Positions 5,979 to 12,940 of a stretch of 30,391 nt of DNA are shown here, in pieces. Position 1 is the stretch's first letter; every line of letters begins with the position of its first letter. Source of the stretch: a virus; the IMG/VR virus record IMGVR_UViG_3300020436_000053, positions 1 to 30,391 of that record. One strand, given 5' to 3'. The translations under genes and the position numbers were made by a program. Under the pieces are notes generated by a model that did not search any database, was not told where the DNA came from, and saw nothing but the letters and a program-made list of their open reading frames with translations.

Positions 5979-6192
5979 AGAAACCTCTTAATCTGTTTCT
6001 AAGATTTTCCATTTCTTCATCATAATCATCAAAACTAACATTTTCACTTCTTATCATAGCATCAATTGCTTTCCAATCAGTTGGTTCAATTTCATGTGTA
6101 TTTTCTTCTATAAACAATGTTGCTAATTGTGCAATAAGCCATATACAACCAACTGTACCAAAAATGTATAAAAAAACTATGTAAAGAAACAT
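5977..6192 (-). CDS. Small single-pass membrane protein, 71 residues
   Basis: Residues 3-28 form one hydrophobic helix (IVFLYIFGTVGCIWLIAQLA); the rest is an acidic soluble tail with a helix (DYDEEMENLRNRLRGF). The start overlaps the stop of the tape-measure-like gene as TAATG, so the two are translationally coupled, and it is the last gene of the leftward late operon. Its position directly after a tape-measure gene could suit a membrane component linked to tail or DNA injection, or a lysis accessory, but there is no motif to decide. Confidence 0.72.
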   Translation of the reverse strand: MFLYIVFLYIFGTVGCIWLIAQLATLFIEENTHEIEPTDWKAIDAMIRSENVSFDDYDEEMENLRNRLRGF

Positions 6193-8336
6193 TATTGTGG
6201 AAATGATATGTCGTCTAATATATCACTAGTTCTTACTGGACTATCACCAGAAAAAACATTAGTAGATCCACCCGATGTTGATGAATTATCACTAATATTG
6301 TTAATTACAACACCACCAGAAATTTGTCTTTGTATATCAATTAAAACTTCTAATTGCTTTAAAGCTGTATCATCTGGTGGTATACTTATTAAAATACTTT
6401 TTAATTGATCTGCAACGTCAGTAGCTATTGAAGATGAGTCTACTGGATTAGGTGAAGGTGAAACATTTTCGTTTAATGCTTCTCTTAATGATGTTATATT
6501 TTTTACTGCGGTAGCATAATCAATTTCTGAACTTGCAAGACCTTTAAATTCTCCAATTACTTTATTTCTTTGACCACGAATATCTCCACCCATTATTGAT
6601 TTTTCAATAACAGGAACCGCTTCTAGTAAATCATCTGCAAAATCTTTTATTTTAAATTTACTACCATCAAATTCAAAATCTGAAAGTTTCCCCATAGAAA
6701 TTGCTAATCTATCAACAGCATCTGCACCTACTGTTAATCCTTGAGCTTCTTGTGATATCATTCTAATGTTTTCAAATGGACTATCATTACCAGCAAAGAA
6801 ATTTACAATTGATGCTCCTGCATTTTTTAATGAACCAACAAAAGAACCACTAGCAAATGCATTTAATCCATCTTTAATTTTACTCATTGCTGCCGCAAAT
6901 GAATTAGCATTTTGTTCTAAATTTTCATTTTCTTTTACAATGGATAAAATATTATTAACTCGTCTTTTTGTATCTAATGTCCAGTCACCTCTACCTTCAC
7001 CAGGTGATATCCAATCACTTAGTGCATTACTGATACCACTTACTGTGGCTCCAATAGAAAATACCGCTAAACCAGCAGCAATTCCTGTCATTGTTTTTAG
7101 AAATACTGCTGTATCTGCACCAACATTTTCAAGAGATGCTATACTTAATAAATTTTGAACATTTTTTACGACTTCTAATGTCCAATCTGTGCCATCAGCA
7201 AACCAGTCCGCTAACATATCCGCGCCGCCTGCTACTACAGCTCCTGCACCAAAAGCAGCTAAACCCGCACCCAATCCAGTTAATGCAAGAACTATAGTAC
7301 CACCTTTTAATAGTAAACTAATATTACTACCAGCATCATCAGATATACTTAATAAGTTATTAACATTTTCTCTAATATTTTTACCAAAGTCCTTACCACC
7401 TACTGCTAAAGCACCACCAGCCGCAGCTCCACCTGCACCAAAGACCGCTAAACCTACACCCAAACCAACTAAAGCAGCACTTACACCAGCACCATCAAAT
7501 AACATTTCTAATGCACCAAGCGTGAAATTATTAGGTATACTTAATAATGTTATTACATTTTCACTTACTTGATTTGCCCAATCTGGTTCTGAAAATTTTT
7601 GAACACCGGCTGCAACTGCAGATCCAGCTCCAAAATATAATAAACCAGCACCTAATCCAGTTAATGCAACTATTACAGCACCATCACTAAAAAGTGTTTT
7701 TAGCGTACTTTCATTATATCTTTCACCAATAGAAAGTAATGTTGTAACATTATTTTTAACTGTTTCTGCCCAGTCACCTTGACCAAAATATTCTATACCA
7801 GCATTAACACCAGCTGCCACAGCTGAACCAGCAGCAAAAAATACTAAAGCGGTACCGAGTGTTTTTAGTGCAACTATTACTGCACCATCACTTAAAAGAG
7901 TTTTTAAAGTATTTTCATTATATCTTTCACCGATTGATAATAATGTTGTAACATTTTCTTTTATTTTATCCGCATCAATAAGATTAAGAGCAGTAAGTCC
8001 TATTAAACCAACTAATGCACTACCACCAACTAATTTAACTAAACCACCTAAAGCGCCAGTAATACCCGCTAGCATTCCACCTATACCACCTAAAGCAGAT
8101 TTACCTCCAGAAATTACACTTCCACCCATTTCTTTAATTTTACTTAAAGATGATCTATCATTTTTCTTTTCTCTTTTGGATTCTAAATCATCAGATGCAG
8201 TCATAGAAGATTTTTTGATAAAATCACCAAATAAATTAGTTAACTCCTGTAAACGCTCAGAAGTTTTATCGTGACCTTGTTCAATAGAAGTTCTATTTCT
8301 TTTTAGTTCTTCTGCTATTATTTTTAAATCCGACAT
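6192..8336 (-). CDS. Tape-measure-like tail/baseplate hub protein built of tandem repeats
   Basis: 714 residues. After a coiled-coil-like N-terminus (1-60) and a Gly-rich hydrophobic stretch (70-120), a unit of 64-68 residues repeats from about residues 128, 196, 260, 324, 392 and 460. Each starts (N)V.NLLSI, followed by a hydrophobic LTGLGAGLxxFGAG-type segment and usually a DW or DF near the end. The C-terminal 190 residues are helical and end in a Ser/Gly-rich tail. Length, alternating hydrophobic segments and the location directly after gp26/gp51-like chaperone-type genes point to the tail-length tape measure (position of T4 gp29). At 0.15 nm per helical residue 714 residues span about 107 nm, a plausible tail length. 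I see no direct sequence match to T4 gp29, so a different hub protein is possible. Confidence 0.7.
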   Translation of the reverse strand: MSDLKIIAEELKRNRTSIEQGHDKTSERLQELTNLFGDFIKKSSMTASDDLESKREKKNDRSSLSKIKEMGGSVISGGKSALGGIGGMLAGITGALGGLVKLVGGSALVGLIGLTALNLIDADKIKENVTTLLSIGERYNENTLKTLLSDGAVIVALKTLGTALVFFAAGSAVAAGVNAGIEYFGQGDWAETVKNNVTTLLSIGERYNESTLKTLFSDGAVIVALTGLGAGLLYFGAGSAVAAGVQKFSEPDWANQVSENVITLLSIPNNFTLGALEMLFDGAGVSAALVGLGVGLAVFGAGGAAAGGALAVGGKDFGKNIRENVNNLLSISDDAGSNISLLLKGGTIVLALTGLGAGLAAFGAGAVVAGGADMLADWFADGTDWTLEVVKNVQNLLSIASLENVGADTAVFLKTMTGIAAGLAVFSIGATVSGISNALSDWISPGEGRGDWTLDTKRRVNNILSIVKENENLEQNANSFAAAMSKIKDGLNAFASGSFVGSLKNAGASIVNFFAGNDSPFENIRMISQEAQGLTVGADAVDRLAISMGKLSDFEFDGSKFKIKDFADDLLEAVPVIEKSIMGGDIRGQRNKVIGEFKGLASSEIDYATAVKNITSLREALNENVSPSPNPVDSSSIATDVADQLKSILISIPPDDTALKQLEVLIDIQRQISGGVVINNISDNSSTSGGSTNVFSGDSPVRTSDILDDISFPQ
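7640..7960 (-). repeat. Near-identical DNA repeats in the tape-measure-like gene
   Basis: About 90 bases around 7661-7750 recur at about 7865-7954, shifted by 204 bases (68 codons). They encode DGAVIVAL preceded by NVTTLLSIGERYNE in both copies. These are the two most recently duplicated of the repeats; the others are diverged. Confidence 0.8.
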
Positions 8337-8536
8337 TATCGTGCCTTCATCTTTGCTCTTTCAGCTTCTAGTTTTTGTTTTTCTAATTTAATATAATTTT
8401 GTAATAAACTCAAATATATTTCTCTTTCCCATGGTATCATCATCTCTATCTCATTTAACGAATATTTACAATGTTGCATTAAACTAAAATTTGTTTCATA
8501 AAAATTTTCAAGTGTCTCATGAGATAGAGTTAGGAT
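8336..8536 (-). CDS. gp51: gp51-like reading frame, probably made only as a -1 frameshift extension of gp26
   Basis: From 8536 down to the TAA at 8338-8336 an open frame of 66 codons reads ILTLSHETLENFYETNFS..., then MMIPWEREIYLSLL and a charged helical end. The IPWEREIY block resembles, from memory, T4-type gp51 (baseplate hub assembly catalyst). The first 19 codons contain no ATG, GTG or TTG; the first ATG is at 8479-8477, without a good Shine-Dalgarno and past much of the domain. The frame is -1 relative to gp26, and the gp26 end carries T TTT TTA at 8542-8536, so a fusion of 301 residues (235 from gp26, 66 from here) is predicted. The stop overlaps the tape-measure start as TAATG. A short independent protein from 8479 is the alternative. 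Confidence 0.75.
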   Translation of the reverse strand: MLTLSHETLENFYETNFSLMQHCKYSLNEIEMMIPWEREIYLSLLQNYIKLEKQKLEAERAKMKAR

Positions 8537-8542
8537 AAAAAA
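8444..8542 (-). promoter_or_regulatory. Predicted programmed -1 ribosomal frameshift site (slippery heptamer plus stem)
   Basis: On the - strand the heptamer T TTT TTA (8542-8536) is in the correct phase with gp26 codons TTT and TTA, two codons before the gp26 stop. After a 6-base spacer (TCCTAA) the arm CTCTATCTCAT (8529-8519) begins; it is exactly complementary over 11 bases to ATGAGATAGAG (8454-8444), with a 64-base loop between. Heptamer, 6-base spacer, stable stem and a conserved downstream -1 frame are the standard parts of -1 frameshifting, as in the P2 E/E' and lambda G/GT tail chaperones. Confidence 0.78.
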
Positions 8543-9240
8543 TTGGCCAATCCTTCCATATCACCTTTAATATTTTCTTTACAACCACCACATTCTATAT
8601 CATAACTATGTCTTAATTTTGGTATTTCTTGTATAAAATCTTTTACTTTAGAAAATTGTCTTGAATCCATCGACTCAATAAAATCTGTTAATTCTTCTTT
8701 ACTTACTTCTTTTAAATTTATTCTTTCATCATCTGTTATAACTGTTTTAAATACAAAATTCATCATAGAAAATAATTGTTCTGATGCAGTTGATTTTATA
8801 CCAAGATCAGAATTTAATACATCACTAAATGTTGGATAATCTAATTCGACTTGTATTTTATCTGTTAATTGAACTAATTTTTCAGTTTCTGGTTTTTTAA
8901 TTTCTATTTCTTCTATATTAACATCTAATGTATTAGTGTGACCACAATTATTACATTTTACTCCTATTTTAGTTGTTTCACCAACACTTTTAGCTCTTAA
9001 CTTTAAGAACATATATTCCACATCAAATGTTGATAACTTATTTTCATTTATTTCAGCATCACAACACGCTTTTAATGTATCGAGAAGTGATAATAATATA
9101 GTTCTGTTATCACCACTTTCAGCTGCAATTAACATGGATTTTTCTTCTTTTATTAAAAAGGGTCTAAATCTAACTGTTTCTCCTGTAGATGGTATATTCA
9201 TTTCATACTTTGGTGTGCTATTCAATTTGGGTAGTGCCAT
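8530..9240 (-). CDS. gp26: Baseplate hub / tail assembly protein gp26
   Basis: 236 residues (T4 gp26: 208). The N-terminal GETVRFRPFLIKEEKSMLIA block is the gp26 signature. Two CxxC pairs, C96-C99 (KCNNCGHTN) and C217-C220 (ECGGC), make a likely zinc site. In T4, gp26 acts in baseplate hub assembly. Here it lies just upstream of the gp51-like frame and the tape-measure-like gene, the usual place of tail assembly chaperones, and its final codons contain a slippery heptamer. It would therefore be made in two forms: the 236-residue protein and a 301-residue frameshift fusion. It follows the tail-tube-fold gene after an 8-base gap. Confidence 0.87.
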   Translation of the reverse strand: MALPKLNSTPKYEMNIPSTGETVRFRPFLIKEEKSMLIAAESGDNRTILLSLLDTLKACCDAEINENKLSTFDVEYMFLKLRAKSVGETTKIGVKCNNCGHTNTLDVNIEEIEIKKPETEKLVQLTDKIQVELDYPTFSDVLNSDLGIKSTASEQLFSMMNFVFKTVITDDERINLKEVSKEELTDFIESMDSRQFSKVKDFIQEIPKLRHSYDIECGGCKENIKGDMEGLANFLS

Positions 9241-9248
9241 AATTTCTC

Positions 9249-9950
9249 CTATATACTAAAAAATATTGGTGTGCCGCTACGTCTTTTAAAGTTAGTATAA
9301 GACATAGCAACTGTCAACTCAAGTATTCCGTCTTGTTCGTTGTTAAAATCTATTTGACCTATTGTTGTTGGAAATGCATCAATTAGTTCTATTGAATAAG
9401 TAGATAAAGTTGCATTTATTGGTGATTGTGATAATGCTGTTCCAGTTATTGAATTTATTGTATTACTTATTGCATTGTTAAGTACGTTATTAACTATATT
9501 TTGAAAAAATGGAAATGCTAAACCAGTAGCTTTATCACCTATTGTTATTGATGTACTTGAAGATGGAATAGAATTTCTAAGTTGGTGAATTACTACTCTT
9601 TTTTGATAATTTGATTTATATGCAGCAACTTGACTATTTTCTCCAACAATTAATTTATTCCATGTGTCAAAATATTTTCTAACATAATAATCATTAGTTA
9701 ATAAAAAAGACATTGAAACATCATCTACTGCATATCCATATGCAACTTTTTCAAATTCCATACCAATTCTTCTGTCAGTAGTAAGTATTTGTTTACTTGG
9801 TATTGTTGCTGATCTACATAAAATATTTAAATTATCATTTGCTCTATCAAAACCTGGTAAAGATGGTAATTCAACAAGAAAATTATTTGGTCTTGCAATA
9901 CCACCTCTTTGGTTTATATTACTTTTTATTCTGTCTATTGATGCCGTCAT
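9249..9950 (-). CDS. Tail-tube-fold structural protein (gp54- or gp19-like)
   Basis: 233 residues, beta-rich. Motifs include ARPNNFLVELPSLPGF near the start, LCRSATIPSKQI (about 44-55), VDDVSMSFLLTNDYYVRKYFDTWNKL in two adjoining blocks (about 74-100), and near the end YSIELIDAFPTTIG and an ELTVAMSYTNFKR strand. This is the pattern of T4-type tail-tube proteins: the tube subunit gp19 (163 residues) and the tube initiator gp54 (320 residues) share this fold. The position next to gp26 favours a baseplate tube-initiation protein such as gp54; length does not decide. Its start overlaps the previous stop (ATGA), so it is coupled to the upstream gene. Confidence 0.68.
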   Translation of the reverse strand: MTASIDRIKSNINQRGGIARPNNFLVELPSLPGFDRANDNLNILCRSATIPSKQILTTDRRIGMEFEKVAYGYAVDDVSMSFLLTNDYYVRKYFDTWNKLIVGENSQVAAYKSNYQKRVVIHQLRNSIPSSSTSITIGDKATGLAFPFFQNIVNNVLNNAISNTINSITGTALSQSPINATLSTYSIELIDAFPTTIGQIDFNNEQDGILELTVAMSYTNFKRRSGTPIFFSI

Positions 9951-10510
9951 AGCATTTCCTGTGTATCTTTATAAACTTTACGTGGATCTGCACCCCTAAA
10001 ATCTGCCATTGGTAAGAATGATGCAATTTCCCATTCTGGTTTATCAACTAATGCAAATCTGCTTTTAACATGAGAAGTAAGATAATGTTTTAATGCAGGT
10101 GCTAAATATTTTTGTGGCATTTTACCACCGTTTCCCAATAGTATATCTAAAAGTCTAGCTCTTGCAACTGGGTGTAAGTAATGCAAATTAACACCCTTGA
10201 ATCCACCTCTTGCTGGACCCATAATTATAGTTAAAGGAAATCCATCATAGTATGGTAAAGTCTTTTTATGTTTTGCATCATAAAAGAACATATACATATT
10301 TCCAATTGGACCCTTAAATGAAGTTTCAACACTAGATTTTTGACTAAGTGCATCATCTTGCATAATATCGACTCTATTTCTTATTTGTCGACCACGAAAC
10401 AATTGTCGTGCTTTAGTTTTAAACCATTCAATAGATTGTTTTGTCCGTGGAGTAATACCCGCACGAAATGCCTCTATCTCTAATTCTCTAAATAAACTTT
10501 CTCCAGCCAT
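9947..10510 (-). CDS. Conserved T4-like marine phage protein of unknown function, 187 residues
   Basis: The N-terminal region is basic and helical (RTKQSIEWFKTKARQLFRGR). The core contains IGNMYMFFYDAKHKKTLPYY, DGFPLTIIMGPARGGFKGVN and LHYLHPVARARLLDILL; the end contains KSRFALVDKPEWEIASFLP followed by FRGADPRKVYKDT. I recall this FYD...LPYYDxFPL...GLNxHYL...WEIAxFLP pattern from an uncharacterised cyanophage/pelagiphage family lying among structural genes; function not known to me. There is no Shine-Dalgarno, and a TATAAATA element ends only 5 bases before the ATG, so the message may be leaderless or translated by coupling to gp4, whose stop is 14 bases upstream. Confidence 0.82.
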   Translation of the reverse strand: MAGESLFRELEIEAFRAGITPRTKQSIEWFKTKARQLFRGRQIRNRVDIMQDDALSQKSSVETSFKGPIGNMYMFFYDAKHKKTLPYYDGFPLTIIMGPARGGFKGVNLHYLHPVARARLLDILLGNGGKMPQKYLAPALKHYLTSHVKSRFALVDKPEWEIASFLPMADFRGADPRKVYKDTQEML

Positions 10511-10515
10511 ACTGT

Positions 10516-10523
10516 TATTTATA
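10516..10523 (-). promoter_or_regulatory. TATAAATA element abutting the ATG at 10510 (- strand)
   Basis: The octamer on the - strand (plus-strand TATTTATA) is followed by ACAGT and then ATG. In T4 the late start site is about 6 bases after the octamer, which here would be the ATG itself, predicting a leaderless transcript. It may be chance in AT-rich DNA, although it lies in the 14-base gap between two genes. Confidence 0.5.
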
Positions 10524-10524
10524 A

Positions 10525-11022
10525 CTATTTTTTACGTTTTCTTTTATATGGTCTGAACCGTTTTAATGGTTTTAGTTTACCAGGCATTGTTTTTGGTAGC
10601 AACTTCATTTCTTGTAGTGTTTTTTCTGTCCATATTTGAAACTCCCATCCACGATCTTTACAAAAATTTTCAGCTGCTTCCCACTTATTCATGTTTTTTA
10701 CATAAGTAAAACCTTCTGCAATATATTTTTTAGTACGTTTTGGACCTGTAGGTGGTACAGTTTGATCTTCTGGTTTTATTTCAACTAATAGAGTTTTATC
10801 TTCGAATACTATTTTGATGTCTGGAAAATATTTGTGATATCTTTTATCTGCTTCATAAAAGTATGGGACTACGATTTCTTCTGATGACCATTGTTTTACA
10901 TTAGGATTTTCATCACACCATTTAAATACATGCCGTTCCCATAAAGAACGATAAATGATGTTATCAAAATCACCCTTATATTTACTTAAATTCTTAACTT
11001 TAAACTTACCAGAATATGACAT
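10525..11022 (-). CDS. gp4: Head completion protein gp4 (PD-(D/E)XK fold)
   Basis: 165 residues (T4 gp4/gp50: about 150). It matches T4 gp4 along its length: SGKFKVKNLSKYKGD at the start, NIIYRSLWERHVFKWCDENP, QWSSEEIVVPY, YFPDIKIVF, LLVEIKPEDQTVPP, KWEAAENFCKDRGWEFQIWT. Glu30, Asp68 and Glu81-Ile-Lys83 are arranged like a TnsA/PD-(D/E)XK nuclease active site. In T4, gp4 is needed to finish DNA-filled heads before tail joining. The C-terminus has an extra very basic tail (KPLKRFRPYKRKRKK) suited to DNA binding. It is the first gene of the leftward late operon, 25 bases downstream of its TATAAATA element. Confidence 0.94.
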   Translation of the reverse strand: MSYSGKFKVKNLSKYKGDFDNIIYRSLWERHVFKWCDENPNVKQWSSEEIVVPYFYEADKRYHKYFPDIKIVFEDKTLLVEIKPEDQTVPPTGPKRTKKYIAEGFTYVKNMNKWEAAENFCKDRGWEFQIWTEKTLQEMKLLPKTMPGKLKPLKRFRPYKRKRKK

Positions 11023-11029
11023 AATCTTA

Positions 11030-11037
11030 TATAAATA
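11030..11037 (+). promoter_or_regulatory. T4-type late promoter of the rightward baseplate operon
   Basis: Exact TATAAATA, 30 bases before the gp48 ATG at 11068; predicted transcript start about 11043. It lies within 10 bases of the opposing element at 11047-11054, so both late operons start from one 25-base region. Confidence 0.82.
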
Positions 11038-11046
11038 CTTTCAAAT

Positions 11047-11054
11047 TATTTATA
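11047..11054 (-). promoter_or_regulatory. T4-type late promoter of the leftward gp4-tape measure operon
   Basis: Exact TATAAATA on the - strand (plus-strand TATTTATA), 25 bases from the gp4 ATG at 11022; predicted start about 11041. It faces the element at 11030-11037. Confidence 0.82.
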
Positions 11055-11067
11055 ACAGGTTAGTATA

Positions 11068-12180
11068 ATGCCATTTCAAAATATACTTAGCGGATTTAGT
11101 AGTTTAACTAATGACTTTTTTGGTAGTGGTGATCTTTTTGGTGCAGGACATCAAAGATATCCACTAGATACACATTCACAGGTTGGTTCAAAAGTTGTAT
11201 TTCAAGCTATAAAAGTACAAGCCCCATCTGCTCCAATTACCTTTGCTAAAAGTTCAACTTTTAATGAAATTAGTGGAGGCGGTGGTGGTGGAGGATTTAG
11301 TTTTTTTAGTAGTAATACTATGGGTGCTCTCGGTTCCGGTTTTAGTCAAGCATCAGGAAGAAAAATTATACCATTGAGTGGTGAAAGAGTTTCATTATTT
11401 TTACCAATATCTTTTCAAGTAAATGAAGGATTTCAATATAGTGGTGTAGAATTGGGTGCTAAGGGTGGAGCAGTTTTAAACGCTTTTAATAGTGGAAATA
11501 CTTCAATAGCTAGTAGTTTGATGCAATCTGTAAAAACTGGTGCAACATCTCTGTCAAACTTTTTTACGGGTGGAACTTTCACTGGTGATGCAGCTAAAAT
11601 TGGTGCAGCTATGGGTGCTGAGTTGATGCCAGGTGGTGTGGGTGATGCAGTTAGATTAACTGCAGGTGTTAAAATTAATCCAAATTTAAGAACTAAATTT
11701 GATGGCGTAAATATTAGAGATTTTACATTTACATTTAAATTTATACCCAAAAGTCAAAAGGAATCAATTGCTATAAGAAACATCATAAAATTTTTCAGGA
11801 TTCATGCATACCCTAAAGAATTACCTGGTAATGGACAGTTTCCAATTGCATTAGAATATCCTAATATGTTTAAAATTAAATTAAAAACACAAGTAGGTGG
11901 AACATTTAAAAATGTTGGAACTCCAATTAAATATTCTTATCTTAGAACTATATCAACAACTTATAATCCTACTAGTGCTGTTTTACACCCAGATGGTGCT
12001 CCAAATGAAATTGATTTAAGTTTAAATTTTACTGAATATAAACCACTTAGTAGACATGATGTTGCAGTTGAGGATAATGATGATGCATTTGATCAAGAAA
12101 GAAAATTTGCACCATATACTGGTGGTGCAGAACCAGTTATACCGGAATTTCCAGATGATACATCATCTGGGCCCAGATGA
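11068..12180 (+). CDS. gp48: Baseplate tail-tube cap gp48
   Basis: 370 residues (T4 gp48: 364). The C-terminal half is diagnostic: FDGVNIRDFTFTFKFIPKSQ, then IIKFFRIHAYPKELPG, LEYPNMFKIKLK, TPIKYSYLRTISTTYNPTSA, and PDGAPNEIDLSLNFTEYKPL. In T4, gp48 caps the hub and with gp54 starts tail-tube polymerisation. The N-terminal third contains a Gly run (GGGGGGG, about residues 70-76) and hydrophobic Ala/Gly-rich segments (about 140-200). The first gene of the rightward late operon, it has an AGGT Shine-Dalgarno. Its last codons and stop lie in a 22-bp palindrome. Confidence 0.88.
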   Translation: MPFQNILSGFSSLTNDFFGSGDLFGAGHQRYPLDTHSQVGSKVVFQAIKVQAPSAPITFAKSSTFNEISGGGGGGGFSFFSSNTMGALGSGFSQASGRKIIPLSGERVSLFLPISFQVNEGFQYSGVELGAKGGAVLNAFNSGNTSIASSLMQSVKTGATSLSNFFTGGTFTGDAAKIGAAMGAELMPGGVGDAVRLTAGVKINPNLRTKFDGVNIRDFTFTFKFIPKSQKESIAIRNIIKFFRIHAYPKELPGNGQFPIALEYPNMFKIKLKTQVGGTFKNVGTPIKYSYLRTISTTYNPTSAVLHPDGAPNEIDLSLNFTEYKPLSRHDVAVEDNDDAFDQERKFAPYTGGAEPVIPEFPDDTSSGPR

Positions 12181-12182
12181 TG
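12151..12182 (+). repeat. Perfect 22-bp palindrome and competing hairpin at the gp48 stop
   Basis: Positions 12161-12182 are a perfect palindrome: CATCATCTGG, centre GC, CCAGATGATG. An extra copy of CCAGATGAT at 12151-12159 can pair instead with ATCATCTGG at 12162-12170 (2-base centre). The middle arm therefore has two alternative partners, giving mutually exclusive RNA hairpins across the gp48 stop codon (12178-12180). No T run follows, so RNA processing, stability or control of gp53 translation is likelier than termination. Confidence 0.75.
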
Positions 12183-12208
12183 ACATGAGTTTAATTTAGG
12201 AGAATATA

Positions 12209-12940
12209 ATGTCAAGTTATTTTAAAAAATATCCAGCTGTAGATTACTTTTTTGGAAATGAAGGATTATCTAATAAAGTTGAAAACATTGCTGTATTTTC
12301 TGACGTTATAGATCAAATTAGAGATGCCACTACATCTTATCACGATTATTATATTTTACCAAATGAAAGACCAGATCAAGTATCTTTTAAAATATATGGA
12401 ACAACTGATTTTCATTGGACGTTTTATTTAATGAACAATCATCTAAGAGAAAGAGGTTGGCCATTATCAAATGAAAAACTTTATCAATATGCGGTTGATA
12501 ACTATACTGAAAGGGTTATAGATACACAAACCGTTTTAACTGATAAGTATGCAATAGGTAATGAAGTAGAAAGTTTAACAAACTTTGCAACAGGAAATGT
12601 TGTACATAGAAATTTAGATTTAGGTCAAGTTTGGATTACTGGTGGTAATGAAAAAGATTTTACAACTGGTGAAGTAGTTAGAACAACTACAACTATAGTT
12701 GACGAAATATTAGTTATAAGGGCTACATCTAAGCGTTTAAATGCGGTACATCACTATGAAAATGCAGCTGGTGAATACGTAGATATAGACCCAACAGCAC
12801 CCAGACCAGCTATATTTACAGAAAAAACTTGGTTAGATGAATTAACAAGACAGAATGATGAATTAAAACAAATTAGAGTAATTAGACCTGGTTTAATAGG
12901 AGAAGTAGTACGATCTTTTAGTAGTGCTTTATTATCATAA
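12209..12940 (+). CDS. gp53: Baseplate wedge protein gp53
   Basis: 243 residues (T4 gp53: 196). The N-terminal SSYFKKYPAVDYFFGNEG and IDQIRDATTSYHDYYILPNE, followed by RPDQVSFKIYGTTDFHWTFY and LMNNHLRERGWPLS, are the gp53 pattern. The RPDxxSxxIYGxxxxxW part is the LysM-like segment that joins neighbouring wedges around the hub. About 50 residues more than T4 are present in the middle (about 120-190, beta-rich). It ends with a helix typical of gp53 (DELKQIRVIRPGLI). Strong Shine-Dalgarno TAGGAGA; the stop overlaps the next start as TAATG. Confidence 0.93.
   Translation: MSSYFKKYPAVDYFFGNEGLSNKVENIAVFSDVIDQIRDATTSYHDYYILPNERPDQVSFKIYGTTDFHWTFYLMNNHLRERGWPLSNEKLYQYAVDNYTERVIDTQTVLTDKYAIGNEVESLTNFATGNVVHRNLDLGQVWITGGNEKDFTTGEVVRTTTTIVDEILVIRATSKRLNAVHHYENAAGEYVDIDPTAPRPAIFTEKTWLDELTRQNDELKQIRVIRPGLIGEVVRSFSSALLS

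Noticed and set aside
6208-7572. Three Pro/Ala-rich open frames on the + strand opposite the tape-measure-like gene
   Set aside because: They are antisense shadows of the Gly/Ala-rich repeats, with no Shine-Dalgarno and low-complexity products.
8512-8530. Short palindrome TCTCATGAGA as the frameshift hairpin
   Set aside because: Too short to form a stable hairpin on its own; the 11-bp long-range stem that includes the same bases is the better candidate.
12160-12210. The gp48/gp53 palindrome as an intrinsic terminator
   Set aside because: No T run follows, and gp53 directly downstream has no promoter of its own, so full termination here would silence the operon.
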